A stretch of DNA of 64,000 bases from NCBI RefSeq assembly GCF_014201115.1, contig NZ_JACHDO010000001.1, positions 2,976,001 to 3,040,000 on the forward strand. Direction: 5' to 3'. The position numbers were made by a program, and so were the translations under genes. The notes beneath the pieces were generated by a model that was not told the origin of the DNA, ran no database searches, and saw only the letters and a program-made list of their open reading frames with translations. This DNA comes from Nocardiopsis metallicus. GTDB lineage: Bacteria > Actinomycetota > Actinomycetes > Streptosporangiales > Streptosporangiaceae. Each line of letters starts with the position of its first letter. Positions within the stretch are counted from its first letter, which is position 1. This document shows, in pieces, positions 48,823 to 58,256 of the stretch.

Positions 48823-49248
48823 TCAGGAGGCCCTGGAGGTCTTCCAGAACACCGGGATGACCGCGGCGACCACCAGGTGGGAGAGCTCCAGGACCACGGT
48901 GGTGGCGACCGAGGCGTCCGTGATCAGCGGCGGCACGAACATCACCAGGAGGATGAGCACCGCGGCGACCGTCCACACCAGGCGGCCGCGCCCGGTGCCC
49001 AGGAGGCGTTCGGCCAGGGCGAGTGCGCCCCATCCGAGGAGGGCGAACCCCGCGCTGAAGAGGGCGAAGTCCACCAGCGTGAGGGTCATCGGGTCCTCCC
49101 CCGGGGCCGTGACCACCAGGTCCGCGCCGATCAGGGGCGCGAGGAGGGCCAGGAGGGCGTTGACGACGGTCACCGCCACGACGGCGATCAGGCGGGGCCG
49201 CCAGGACGGGCGGATGGCGGTACGGGTTTCGATGCGGGTCTCGGCCAT
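48823..49248 (-). CDS. Four-helix membrane protein (DUF6069-like)
   Basis: 141 residues from the ATG at 49248 (AGAGGAA upstream). Four helices with a GADLVVTAPGEDPMTLTLVDFALFS loop between the first two resemble a small family common in actinomycetes, which I recall as DUF6069. Function unknown. It is divergent from an AraC regulator 128 bases away, its likely controller. Confidence 0.75.
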   Translation of the reverse strand: MAETRIETRTAIRPSWRPRLIAVVAVTVVNALLALLAPLIGADLVVTAPGEDPMTLTLVDFALFSAGFALLGWGALALAERLLGTGRGRLVWTVAAVLILLVMFVPPLITDASVATTVVLELSHLVVAAVIPVFWKTSRAS

Positions 49249-49376
49249 GGTCGTTCCTCTGTTGTCGTAGGTAGGACTTTGACCGTATGAACTTGCGGCA
49301 AGACTTCCTATGCGCGAAAGGCTCCCTTCTATACTCAGTCGTCTCTTCATGGGGTATGTGTGGATACGGTGGGAGC

Positions 49377-50444
49377 ATGGACGTACTCAGTGACGTGATC
49401 TCGACGGTGCGCACCGGGCAGCCGCGTTCGGCCAGGGTCGAGTGGTACGCCCTGTGGGGCATGCGCTTCACCGGAAGAGAGTCGCCCGCGGCCGCGTTCC
49501 AGGTCGTGCTCCAGGGGTCTTGCTGGCTGCTGGTTGACGGCGGTGAACCGGTCCAGCTGGGCACGGGCGACGTGCTCTTCCTGCCCCGGGGCCACGAACA
49601 CTCCCTGACCAGCGACCCCTCCGTGGCGCCCCTGGACCTGAACTGTGTGGACTTCCTCCGGGATCGGGGCGAGCTGATGCTGCCCGAGCCGGGTGAGCCG
49701 GTTCCGAACCTGACGTGCTCCAACGAGTTCCCGCAGCCCTTCCAGCGGTTCGGTGCCACTTCCGTCGGGGACGCCGCTTCGGGGGAACCCACCTGCGTCA
49801 CGGTGGGCGGCTTCTACCACGCCGGTCCCACCCGGCCCCACCCCCTGCTCACCGAGCTCCCCGCCGTGGTGCACCTGCCCGCGCGGGTGGGCCAACGCTC
49901 CGAGCTACCGCTCGCCGTCGGTCTGCTCGGCCGTGAGTTGGGATCGCACCGGCCCGGCGGGGACACCCTGGTCCCCCACCTGCTGGACATGCTGATCGTC
50001 TACATCCTGCGCACCTACCTGGAGGAGGCCGCCACCGAAGAGGGCCCCGGATGCGGTTTCGCGGGAGCCTTGCGCGATCCGGCCGTGCACGCCGCGATTC
50101 AGGCCGTCCACCTGGACCCCGCTCACCCGTGGACGGTGGCGGAGCTGGGCGAGCGGGCCGGGCTGTCCCGGGCGGCCTTCTCCCGGCGCTTCACCGCGCT
50201 GGTGGGCCAGTCCCCGTTGGCCTATGTGACGTGGTGGCGGCTCACCACCGCCGGAAAGCTGCTGCGCGAGAGCGACGCGCCGATCAACGCGATCGCGACG
50301 CGGGTCGGGTACTCGTCCCAGTTCGCCTTCGCCAGCGCCTTCAAACGGGAGTTCGGCCGCTCCCCGGGGCGCTACCGGGAGGCCGCGCGGCTGGATCCGC
50401 CGGAGGGAGCCTTCGACCCCGCGCCGACCGAGCACTCAGGGTGA
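49377..50444 (+). CDS. AraC family regulator with cupin sensor domain
   Basis: 355 residues. The N-terminal cupin-like domain (FQVVLQGSCWLLVDGG, TGDVLFLPRGHEHSL) probably senses a ligand. The C-terminal pair of HTHs reads VAELGERAGLSRAAFSRRF and INAIATRVGYSSQFAFASAF, then KREFGRSPGRYR. This resembles AraC regulators that control adjacent membrane or redox genes. The last 104 bases overlap the end of the convergent membrane protein gene. Confidence 0.9.
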   Translation: MDVLSDVISTVRTGQPRSARVEWYALWGMRFTGRESPAAAFQVVLQGSCWLLVDGGEPVQLGTGDVLFLPRGHEHSLTSDPSVAPLDLNCVDFLRDRGELMLPEPGEPVPNLTCSNEFPQPFQRFGATSVGDAASGEPTCVTVGGFYHAGPTRPHPLLTELPAVVHLPARVGQRSELPLAVGLLGRELGSHRPGGDTLVPHLLDMLIVYILRTYLEEAATEEGPGCGFAGALRDPAVHAAIQAVHLDPAHPWTVAELGERAGLSRAAFSRRFTALVGQSPLAYVTWWRLTTAGKLLRESDAPINAIATRVGYSSQFAFASAFKREFGRSPGRYREAARLDPPEGAFDPAPTEHSG

Positions 50445-50868
50445 GGGCTCCGAAGAGCACCGCCCCGGGCAGTGCGTAGGGCCCGGGCCCGAAGAAGAGG
50501 GAGGTCGGGCTCGCACCGAAGAACAGCGACGCGAACCCGACCGCGCTGAGCAGGAAGCAGAGCACCGCGGCGGTGCCGGTGACCCAGGTCAGCCCGCGCC
50601 TCGGGGCCCGTCCCGCCCCGGGGCGCACCAGGGCGATGGCCGCGGCGGCCAACCCGAGGGTGACGACGAGCGGGCCGATCACCCAGACCAGGTAGCCCGC
50701 TGAGGCCTCCTGCTGTCCGGAGACCGCGAACCAGCCGGTGACCAGCAGGTGCGCGGCTCCCAGCAGCAGACCCGCCGCGGCTGCCGCGTAGCCGAGCCGC
50801 ACGGGCGCGGTCCGCCTCGGGCCGTCCCCCGTGACGGCCCGTTCCGGCCCCCGTGTCCACACGTCCAT
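50341..50868 (-). CDS. Four-helix membrane protein (175 aa)
   Basis: Helices at about residues 26-50, 60-82, 97-117 and 128-145, with loops rich in Gly, Pro and Arg. No family recognised. Its tail overlaps the AraC gene, so only the first 140 residues are independent evidence. The start at 50868 has no strong ribosome site. Confidence 0.55.
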   Translation of the reverse strand: MDVWTRGPERAVTGDGPRRTAPVRLGYAAAAAGLLLGAAHLLVTGWFAVSGQQEASAGYLVWVIGPLVVTLGLAAAAIALVRPGAGRAPRRGLTWVTGTAAVLCFLLSAVGFASLFFGASPTSLFFGPGPYALPGAVLFGALTLSARSARGRRLPPADPAARPPGSAPGSGRTPV

Positions 50869-50985
50869 GACCCGTCCCCACGCTCGGCTGTCCCGCTCGT
50901 GTCCGAGTCTGTTCGACTCGGCCCGGGCGCACCTCCCCCATACGGGGGAACCGTGTCATCCGGCAGAGGGAGGGGCGGGCGGTGG

Positions 50986-51708
50986 TCAGTCAGCGGACAG
51001 CGCCAGGCTGGCGGGGATCGCGGCGAAGGCCTCGTCCACCCGCCGCAGCAGGCGTTCGCGCCCGCCCCGGACCCGGACAGCGGTCGCGGCGTCGCGGGGG
51101 TCGGGGGTGGCGTCCATGGCCGGGTGCCCGATCTGCCCGGGTTCGCGGCCCATCACCCATTCCTTGGCTCCACACCGCCAGGCGCTGAGCGCGAACTCCC
51201 CGAGCATCCGCAGCCGGACGTCGGCCTCGGAACTGATGCCCAGGCGGCGTTCGAGAATGGCGGTGAGCTCCGACTGGGCGTGGAACGAGGAGACGACGGT
51301 GTGCTCGCGCAGCGCCGGAGTGGGACTGTGCGCGGCCAGCCGACGGCAGGCGTAGAACCGTTCCTCCCATCCCGGCGGCATCGCCTCGACGGTGTCGAGC
51401 AGGGCGGTGCGCAGGGTGTCCAGCACGGCTCCGCGCAGGGGCCGGTCGGCGACCTCGGCGACGTAGCGCTCCCACAGCAGCCCTTCGGGGGCCAGGGCGA
51501 CCGCCTCCTTGGAGGCGTAGTAGCGGAAGAACGTCCGTTTGGAGACCTCGGCCGCCGCCACGACCTCCTCCAGGGTGGTGGCCTCGAAGCCCTGTTCCTC
51601 GAAGAGCCTGGCCGCGCAGTCGGCAAGTTCCTCCAGCGTGCGTTGCTTCTTGCGTTCGCGCAGGGACAGGGGTGTGCCCTCGGTGTCGTTCACGGCCATG
51701 CCACGCAT
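50986..51708 (-). CDS. TetR family repressor
   Basis: 240 residues, N-terminal HTH LEELADCAARLFEEQGFEAT, then LEEVVAAAEVSKRTFFRYYA. The ligand-binding C-terminal domain is variable. Divergent from an MFS exporter 103 bases away, with a palindromic operator between them. Probable drug-responsive control of that exporter. Confidence 0.92.
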   Translation of the reverse strand: MRGMAVNDTEGTPLSLRERKKQRTLEELADCAARLFEEQGFEATTLEEVVAAAEVSKRTFFRYYASKEAVALAPEGLLWERYVAEVADRPLRGAVLDTLRTALLDTVEAMPPGWEERFYACRRLAAHSPTPALREHTVVSSFHAQSELTAILERRLGISSEADVRLRMLGEFALSAWRCGAKEWVMGREPGQIGHPAMDATPDPRDAATAVRVRGGRERLLRRVDEAFAAIPASLALSAD

Positions 51709-51757
51709 CCTAGCCAGCCCCTTCCCGGACCCCTGGAAAAGATGAGCCCCCGGGCAT

Positions 51758-51797
51758 AAAGTGCCCCCAAGTAACTAATGCCACTCAATGGCACTTT
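51758..51797. promoter_or_regulatory. TetR operator between repressor and MFS genes
   Basis: Nested inverted repeats: outer AAAGTGCC (51758-51765) and GGCACTTT (51790-51797), inner TGCCA (51779-51783) and TGGCA (51789-51793). It lies just upstream of the exporter start. Confidence 0.65.
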
Positions 51798-51810
51798 CTA
51801 AGGGACCCCC

Positions 51811-53097
51811 ATGCCCGAAACGGCGATCCCAGCCAACCCCCCAACCCCCTCGACACAACGGCGGCACGGCACACTGGCCGTCCTCCTGCTCGCCTCCACC
51901 CTCGGTGCCATGTCCGGCACGATCCTCATGCCGGTGCTGGAACTCCTCCGATCCGGTCTGGGGATCAGTTCCACCCAGGCCGGGACCCTGCTCACCCTCA
52001 ACGGGCTGACCATCGCCGTCGTCAGCCCTCTCACCGGCTGGCTCGTGGACCGGGTGGGGGTGCGCGGCCCGATGTTCGTCGGTCTGCTCGTCTACGGGCT
52101 GGCGGGCGGGGCCGGGCTGGTCACCGACGACTACACACTGCTGCTGGCCAGTCGGGTCGTGTTCGGGATCGGCACGGCCATGGCGCTCTCCGCCCTCACG
52201 GTCGCCTTCCTCAACGGATACCGGGGCCGTGACCGCGACCGGGTGATGGGGTGGCGGACCACCGCCGTCAGCCTGGGCGGCGTGGCCTGGCCGCTCCTCG
52301 GCGGCGCTCTGGGCGGGATCTCCTGGCAGGCGCCGTTCGCCGTGTTCCTCATCGGCATTCCCCTGGGTGTGGCCGCGCTGTTCCTGGTCAGCACACCCGA
52401 AACCGGAGCGGCCTCCGGCACCGGCGGGTCAGCTGTCGGAGCGACCACCCTGCGCGCGGCGCTCGCTGCCCGGCCCGCACTGCTGGGGGTGTTCGCGCTG
52501 TCCAGCGCGTACATGGTGATCACCTACGGGCTGCTCGTGTTCCTGCCCCCGCGGCTGGCCGAGCTCGGCGTGCACGACCCGGTGGCGGTCTCGGTGAACG
52601 TGTCCCTGCTGACCGGGACCTCCGCCCTGGTGGGGCTCTTCTACGCCCGCCTGCGCCGGGCCGCGGGGATCAACGCGCTGCTGCGGACCACCGCCGCACT
52701 GTGGACGGCCGCCTTCCTCCTGCTGGGGCTGGTCGACGCGGTCCCGGCCCTGGTGGCGGCCGCCGTTCTGCTGGGTGCGGGCGGCGGGGTGTGGCTCACC
52801 TCGCTGACCGTGCTCATGGGTGTGCTGGCACCCGCCCCGGTGATGGGGCGGGTGAGCTCGGTCTCCAGCACGCTGGTCTTCGTCGGGCAGTTCCTGTCCC
52901 CGCTGCTGCTCGGCCCCTTGATGGCGGCCACCTCGATCGCCACCGGCCACCTGGTGCTGGCCGCGGGCGTGGGGGCGATGGCCCTGGTGCTGCTGTTCGT
53001 GCGTTTCCCGACGGACACGGAAGAACGAGGCGAACAGGGTCAGAGCTCGCCCGGGCAGGAGGCGCCCGCCTCGGGGAGCTCGCCCTCCAGCAGGTAG
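51811..53097 (+). CDS. MFS exporter (DHA1-like)
   Basis: 428 residues, twelve helices. GWLVDRVGVRGPMFVGLLVY is the loop 2-3 motif and SRVVFGIGTAMALSALTVAF the helix-4 region. SLGGVAWPLLGGALGGISWQ is the motif C antiporter signature. Probably drug or metabolite efflux under the adjacent TetR. AAGGGA precedes the ATG. Its last 58 bases overlap the convergent hydrolase gene. Confidence 0.9.
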   Translation: MPETAIPANPPTPSTQRRHGTLAVLLLASTLGAMSGTILMPVLELLRSGLGISSTQAGTLLTLNGLTIAVVSPLTGWLVDRVGVRGPMFVGLLVYGLAGGAGLVTDDYTLLLASRVVFGIGTAMALSALTVAFLNGYRGRDRDRVMGWRTTAVSLGGVAWPLLGGALGGISWQAPFAVFLIGIPLGVAALFLVSTPETGAASGTGGSAVGATTLRAALAARPALLGVFALSSAYMVITYGLLVFLPPRLAELGVHDPVAVSVNVSLLTGTSALVGLFYARLRRAAGINALLRTTAALWTAAFLLLGLVDAVPALVAAAVLLGAGGGVWLTSLTVLMGVLAPAPVMGRVSSVSSTLVFVGQFLSPLLLGPLMAATSIATGHLVLAAGVGAMALVLLFVRFPTDTEERGEQGQSSPGQEAPASGSSPSSR

Positions 53098-54614
53098 GCG
53101 TCCACCGCACCGTCGACGCAGGCGCGCCCGCCAGCGTAGGCGGTGTGCCCGCCGCCCTCGTAAGTGAAGAGCCTCGCCGTGACCAGCTGTTCGGCCAGCT
53201 CCTCGGCCCACACGTACGGGGTGGCGGGGTCGTTCAGCGTGCCGATGACCAGGATCGGCGGCGCCATCAGGGCGTTCACCCCGGTAGGGACGAGCTCGGT
53301 GTCGGGCCAGTGGGCGCAGGGCAGGAACGACCAGACCTCGCCACCGCCGAAGAACGGGGAGAGGTCCGCGGCCCGCTGGGCGCCCTTGCGGTAGGAGCGG
53401 GGGTCGGTGGGCCTGACGTGGTCGGCGCACTGCACCGCGGTGAAGGCCGACTCGGTCGCGCCCGGGTCCTCCTCCTGGCCGGCGACGTAACGCGCCAGGT
53501 AGGCCTGGACGAAATCGTCCCCGGTGTCGCCCGCGGCGATGCGCGCCAGGAGGCGGGCTTCCCCCTCCCACTGCCGCTCCAGGTACAGCGAGTCCCTCAG
53601 CAGCGCGAGCATCTCGTGTCGGCCGATCCTCTGCCCCTCGACGGCGATCGGGTCGGCGTCGAGTCCGGCCAGGAGCGCCTCGGCCTCGGTGGGAGCCTGT
53701 TCCGCACCGGTGAACGGGCACTCCGGGGCCCCGTCCAGGCAGTAGGCGACGAAGGCCTCCCAGGCGGTCTGCGCGCCCTCGCTCTGTTCCATGCCGTCGG
53801 CGATGACGTCCCGTTCGAGCTGCACCGCACCGTCCAGGACCAGGGCACGGGTCCGCTCCGCGAACATCTCCGCGTACAGGGCGCCGATGTGGGTGCCGTA
53901 GGAGTAGCCGACATAGCTCAGCTTCGGGTCGCCCAGGGCATCGCGGATCAGGTCGAGATCGCGGACCACGTTCACCGTGCCCATGGTGGCGAGGAAGTCC
54001 GCGCCGACCTCGTCCACGCAGCTCCGGGCGAACTCCCCGGCCGCGCGATCCAGCTCCCGGAGCTGCTCCTCACTGACCTGCGCGGGTTCGACACCCCGGA
54101 CCCGCGCCAGGGGCTCTTCCATGGCGTCCCACTCCGAGCAGGTGAAGCCCGCGCTCTCCCCCACCCCGCGCGGGTCGAAGGAGACGAGGTCGAAGGAGTC
54201 GCGGATCTGCCTGCTCACGGGCAGCGGCCCGGACCTGAACCGTTCGACCCCCGCGCCGCCCGGTCCGCCGAAGTTGAACACCAGGGAGCCCCGGCGCTGT
54301 TCGAGGGTGCCCTGGGCTGGGTGCCGGACCACCGCTGTCTCGATCGTCTCGCCCCGGGGGTCACCGTGATCGACGGGGACGGTGACGGTGCCGCACTCCA
54401 ACCGGGCCGTCCAGTCCGGGTCCCCCTCGGCCGGTTCGGCCGCCGCGAGCTCCTGCGGGGTGAGGCACGGGGCCCAGTCGATGTACTGGCCGTAGAACGT
54501 GCGCTGACCGTCCCACTGGTCGGCCGGGGCGAAACCGGCCGTGACGACCAGTACCGCCGCCAGCCCCGCGGCCCCGAGTACCCGCCCACCCGTACAGCGC
54601 ACCCGCACATCCAC
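53040..54614 (-). CDS. Secreted TAP-type alpha/beta hydrolase (peptidase), copy 1
   Basis: Tripeptidyl-aminopeptidase-like protein of the SlpD/SlpE group, 524 residues. Sec signal peptide at the N-terminus (LAAVLVVTAGFAPA) without a lipobox. Oxyanion region NFGGPGGAGVER, nucleophile GYSYGTHIG, C-terminal Asp in TLNDPATPY and His in GGGHTAYAGGRACVDG. Likely cleaves N-terminal peptides outside the cell. First of three tandem paralogues, read last on this strand. Confidence 0.92.
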   Translation of the reverse strand: MDVRVRCTGGRVLGAAGLAAVLVVTAGFAPADQWDGQRTFYGQYIDWAPCLTPQELAAAEPAEGDPDWTARLECGTVTVPVDHGDPRGETIETAVVRHPAQGTLEQRRGSLVFNFGGPGGAGVERFRSGPLPVSRQIRDSFDLVSFDPRGVGESAGFTCSEWDAMEEPLARVRGVEPAQVSEEQLRELDRAAGEFARSCVDEVGADFLATMGTVNVVRDLDLIRDALGDPKLSYVGYSYGTHIGALYAEMFAERTRALVLDGAVQLERDVIADGMEQSEGAQTAWEAFVAYCLDGAPECPFTGAEQAPTEAEALLAGLDADPIAVEGQRIGRHEMLALLRDSLYLERQWEGEARLLARIAAGDTGDDFVQAYLARYVAGQEEDPGATESAFTAVQCADHVRPTDPRSYRKGAQRAADLSPFFGGGEVWSFLPCAHWPDTELVPTGVNALMAPPILVIGTLNDPATPYVWAEELAEQLVTARLFTYEGGGHTAYAGGRACVDGAVDAYLLEGELPEAGASCPGEL

Positions 54615-54736
54615 CTCTACTCCGAGTAAGGAACCATCGAAAGTTCCATACTCTGAGTGGTCATGGCTGGAAGCGCGGAGAACATCCCGGTGGGCGGGTA
54701 AACACTCCGTGCCACCGCCCCTTTACCGGGCGGGAC

Positions 54737-56344
54737 CTACCAGGCGGGGCAGGAGAGTCCGGCCTCCGGAACCTCACCTTCCAGCAGGTAGGCGTCCACG
54801 GCCTCGTCCACGCACCTCATCCCGTAGCCGTAGGCGGTGTGCCCGTTGCCCTCGTAGGTGATCAGGGTCGCGGTGGCCAGCTGGTCGGAGAGCTCCTCGG
54901 CCCAGGTGTAGGGGGTGGCCGGGTCACCGACCGTGCCGATCACCAGGATCGGCGGGGCGTCGGGGGCGGAGAACCCGGTGGGCGCCTCCTCGGTGTCCAC
55001 CCAGTAGGCGCAGGGCAGCTGCTCCCACACCAGGCCGGTGCCGAAGAACGGGGAGTCCCCGGCCGCCCGCTGGGCCGTGTCCCGGTAGACCTCGGGATCG
55101 GTGGGGTCGACCCGGTCAGCGCAGTTCACCGCGGTCAGGGCGGCCTCGGTGTCCGGTCCGCCGAACTCCGGGCCGGGCGCCACGGAGTCCTCCGGCCCGG
55201 TCGGCGCCGGTTCGCCGTCCTGCGCCGGCTCCTCGTCCTGACCGTAGGTGTCGTCGTAGAGCCGCTCCAGTTCGGGGCCGGCCTGCGCCGGATCCTCGGC
55301 CACGGCGGCCAGGGCCTCGGTCAGGCCGGCCCAGGCGTCCTCGTGGTACAGCTGCAGGCTCACCATGCCCAGCAGCGTGACCCCGTCCACCGGCATGTCC
55401 CGCACCACCGGCGGGTCCGCGTCCAGCCGGTCCAGGAGCTCCCCCATCTCCGCGTCCGCCGCGTCCGACCCGCTGAACGGGCAGCCCGGACCGCCCAGGC
55501 ACTCGGCGACGAACAGGTCCCAGGCGGCCTGGAAGGCGTCGGCCTGGTCGGCGGCGACCTCCACGTTGGGGCGTTCGGTCTCCACCGCCCCGTCCAGTAC
55601 CAGCGCACGGGTGTTCTCCGGGAACATCTCCGCGTACAGGGCGCCGATGTAGGTGCCGTACGAGAAGCCCACGAAGGTGAGCTGCTCGTCGCCCAGCGCG
55701 CCCCGGAGCAGGTCCAGGTCGCGGACCACGTTCACCGTGCCCATGGTGGCGAGGAAGTCCTCCCCCACCGTCTCGGCGCAGTCGTCGGCGTAGGCGCGGG
55801 CGCTCTCCTCCAGCGCGGCCAGATCGGCGTCGGTGACGTCCCCGGGGTCGGTCACCGCCCGGCGGGCCTCGTCCATGGCGTACCAGTCGCCGCAGGCGAT
55901 CCCCTCGCTCTCGCCCACCCCGCGGGGGTCGAAGCCGACCAGGTCGAAGGCGTCCTGGATCTGTTCGTCGAAGAGCGGGTGGTCGAGCATCGCCACCCCG
56001 GACTCCCCGGGGCCGCCGGGGTTGAGCACCAGGGAGCCGATCCGCTCGCCGGCGGATCCGCCGGCGGGGCGCCGGGTCAGGGCCAGCTCCACGGTGCTTC
56101 CGTCGGGGTCGGCGTGGTCGAGCGGGACGGCGACCGTCCCGCACTCCAGGTCCTGGAGCCAGTCCGGGTCACCGCCCCACTCGGGAGCCTCGTCCAGTTC
56201 CTCCTCGGACAGGCAGGGCGCCCACTCGACGCTGCCCGCGTCGGGCGCCCCCGTGTCCTCCTCCGGTGCGGTACACCCCGCGACCAGCAGTACCAGTGCG
56301 CTCCCCAGCGCACTCCCCCGAACCCCACCGACCGTTTTGCGCAT
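54737..56344 (-). CDS. TAP-type alpha/beta hydrolase lipoprotein, copy 2
   Basis: Start at 56344 (MRKTVGGVRGSALG), giving a lipobox LVAGC, so this copy is membrane-anchored, unlike copy 1. NPGGPGESGV, nucleophile GFSYGTYIGALY, VGDPATPYTWAEEL and GNGHTAYGYGMRCVDEA are present. An acidic insert rich in Glu/Pro (DEEPAQDGEPAPTGPEDSVA) separates the lid from the C-terminal part. 535 residues. Confidence 0.92.
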   Translation of the reverse strand: MRKTVGGVRGSALGSALVLLVAGCTAPEEDTGAPDAGSVEWAPCLSEEELDEAPEWGGDPDWLQDLECGTVAVPLDHADPDGSTVELALTRRPAGGSAGERIGSLVLNPGGPGESGVAMLDHPLFDEQIQDAFDLVGFDPRGVGESEGIACGDWYAMDEARRAVTDPGDVTDADLAALEESARAYADDCAETVGEDFLATMGTVNVVRDLDLLRGALGDEQLTFVGFSYGTYIGALYAEMFPENTRALVLDGAVETERPNVEVAADQADAFQAAWDLFVAECLGGPGCPFSGSDAADAEMGELLDRLDADPPVVRDMPVDGVTLLGMVSLQLYHEDAWAGLTEALAAVAEDPAQAGPELERLYDDTYGQDEEPAQDGEPAPTGPEDSVAPGPEFGGPDTEAALTAVNCADRVDPTDPEVYRDTAQRAAGDSPFFGTGLVWEQLPCAYWVDTEEAPTGFSAPDAPPILVIGTVGDPATPYTWAEELSDQLATATLITYEGNGHTAYGYGMRCVDEAVDAYLLEGEVPEAGLSCPAW

Positions 56345-56473
56345 GGCCCGTATGCCCCACCGTTTCGTTTCACACGCGGCCAGGCAGCCGCGCCCCGGCC
56401 ACCATCCTTGCGCACGGGCCGGTGGCCGGGGCACCGGCCTTCGCCAGGGTCCGATCGGGCTGTACCGGCCCGA

Positions 56474-58135
56474 TCAGCCGACGGGCTGGCAGAAGTGCCC
56501 GCTACCGGGGGTGATGCCTTCAAGGAGGTAGGCGTCGATCACCTCGTCGACGCACTCGTTGCGATCAAAGCCATATACCCCGTGTCCCGACCCCTCGTAG
56601 GTGACCAGGGTCGCGCTCTCCAACCGCTGGGCCAGGCTCTGCGACCAGCTGTAGGGGGTGGCCGGGTCGCCGACCGTGCCGACCACCACGATCGGCGGGG
56701 CGCCCGAAGCCGTGAACCCGGTCGGCGGTTCCTCGCCCCGGACCCAGTGCGAGCACACCATCAGGGGCCACACCGCCAGACCGCCGAACAGCTCCGAGGC
56801 CTCGTGGCCGCGCTCCAGGAGCTCGCGGTGGTCGGAGGTGCCCAGGTCCGCGGCGTCCACCGGGTGGTCGGCGCACTCGATGGCGGTCCGCGTGGTGTCG
56901 GCGTTCACCTGGTCGGCCTCGTCGAACTCCTCGTCCGGGTGCCCGTAGGCCACCACGTACAGGTAGCCCAGGAAGTAGCCGGCGCGCCCGTGGTCCTGGG
57001 CGGCCACGTCCGCCAGGCCGTCGCTGAGGTCGGGCCACAGTTCCTCGTGGTAGAGGGTCAGCATGGTGATGTCGAGCATGGTCGCGCCGTCGATCACGAC
57101 CTCCTCGCTGGCCCATTCCGGGTCGTAGATGACGAGGGGTTCCTCGTCAAGGGACGCCAGGATCCTGGACATCTCCTCGGTGGCCCGGTCCGGCCCGGTG
57201 AACGCGCAGTTGTTGCGGTACTCGGCGCAGTCCTCGACGAACAGCTCCCAGGTCTCCTGGAAGCTCCCGATCTGGTCGATCAGTGTGTCCGCCGGGGAGA
57301 CGTCCAGGTCCACACCGCCGTCCAAGACCATCGACCCGACCTTCTCGGGGTACAGCTCGGCGTACACCGAACCCAGGTGGGTCCCGTAGGAGTAGCCCAC
57401 GTACGAGAGCTCGTCGTCGCCCAGGACCTGGCGGACCAGGTCCATGTCGCGGGCGACGTTGACCGTGCCGATATGCGCGAGGAAGTCCTCGCCCGCTTCC
57501 TCGGCGCACGCGTGCGCGTACTCGCGGGCCAGTCCGTCGAGCTCCCGGAGGTCGTCGTCGCCGAGGTCGTCCGGTTCCAGGTCCCAGGCCAGCAGGTCGG
57601 CCCAGCGGTCTGCCCCCTCTTCCTCCCCGGTGCCGTGACAGGCCACCGGAGCGCTGCCGCCCACACCGCGCGGGTCGAAGGAGACCAGGTCGTAGGCCTC
57701 CCGGATCTCGGGGCTGAACACCTCGTCGAAGAGCATGTCCAGGCCCGATCCGCCTGGGCCGCCCGGGTTGAGGACCAGTGAGCCCCGCCGTTGTTCGGCG
57801 TCGCCGGTGGCGGGCTGGCGGACCAGGGCGATCTGGATCCGCTCGCGCTCGGGGGCGGAGTAGTCGAGGGGGACGACCATGGCGCCGCATTCCAGATTCC
57901 GCTGCCAGTCCTCGTCCACGTGCCAGAACTCGAGGATCTCGTCGATCTCCGAGCGGGTGTAGCAGGGCTGCCAGTTCACGTGCTGGGAGCGGAAGCGTTC
58001 CAGTTCGAGGGCCGAGCCGAACTGCTCGACAGCGGCGTCCCGTGTCTCTTCCAGGACCGGGAGCAGGGAACACCCCGTCAGCAGGGCCATGCTCAGGGCC
58101 CCGGCCGCCAGGGCCGGGGTGGATCGGTACCGCAC
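56474..58135 (-). CDS. TAP-type alpha/beta hydrolase lipoprotein, copy 3
   Basis: 553 residues from a GTG at 58135 with GGAG upstream. Lipobox LLTGC. Motifs: NPGGPGGSGLDML, nucleophile GYSYGTHLGSVY, VGDPATPYSWSQSL and GSGHGVYGFDRNECVDEVID. More diverged from copies 1 and 2 in the lid. About 130 bases separate it from copy 2. All three end in a Cys-containing tail near EAYLLEGE/ITPGSGHFC-type sequences. Confidence 0.92.
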   Translation of the reverse strand: MRYRSTPALAAGALSMALLTGCSLLPVLEETRDAAVEQFGSALELERFRSQHVNWQPCYTRSEIDEILEFWHVDEDWQRNLECGAMVVPLDYSAPERERIQIALVRQPATGDAEQRRGSLVLNPGGPGGSGLDMLFDEVFSPEIREAYDLVSFDPRGVGGSAPVACHGTGEEEGADRWADLLAWDLEPDDLGDDDLRELDGLAREYAHACAEEAGEDFLAHIGTVNVARDMDLVRQVLGDDELSYVGYSYGTHLGSVYAELYPEKVGSMVLDGGVDLDVSPADTLIDQIGSFQETWELFVEDCAEYRNNCAFTGPDRATEEMSRILASLDEEPLVIYDPEWASEEVVIDGATMLDITMLTLYHEELWPDLSDGLADVAAQDHGRAGYFLGYLYVVAYGHPDEEFDEADQVNADTTRTAIECADHPVDAADLGTSDHRELLERGHEASELFGGLAVWPLMVCSHWVRGEEPPTGFTASGAPPIVVVGTVGDPATPYSWSQSLAQRLESATLVTYEGSGHGVYGFDRNECVDEVIDAYLLEGITPGSGHFCQPVG

Positions 58136-58256
58136 GCGGCGGCTCCATTCATGCGAGGGGGACGTGTCGCATCAAGGACGATCTCCGGTATGGACCGGTT
58201 GGCACCCCACGCGTAACAAATAAGACAAAACACCCAGACGAAACATCCGACCGCGC

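Noticed and set aside
47369..49801. 810-codon minus-strand frame across murE and the DUF6069-like gene
   Set aside because: Arg/Gly/Pro-rich out-of-frame shadow of two real genes.
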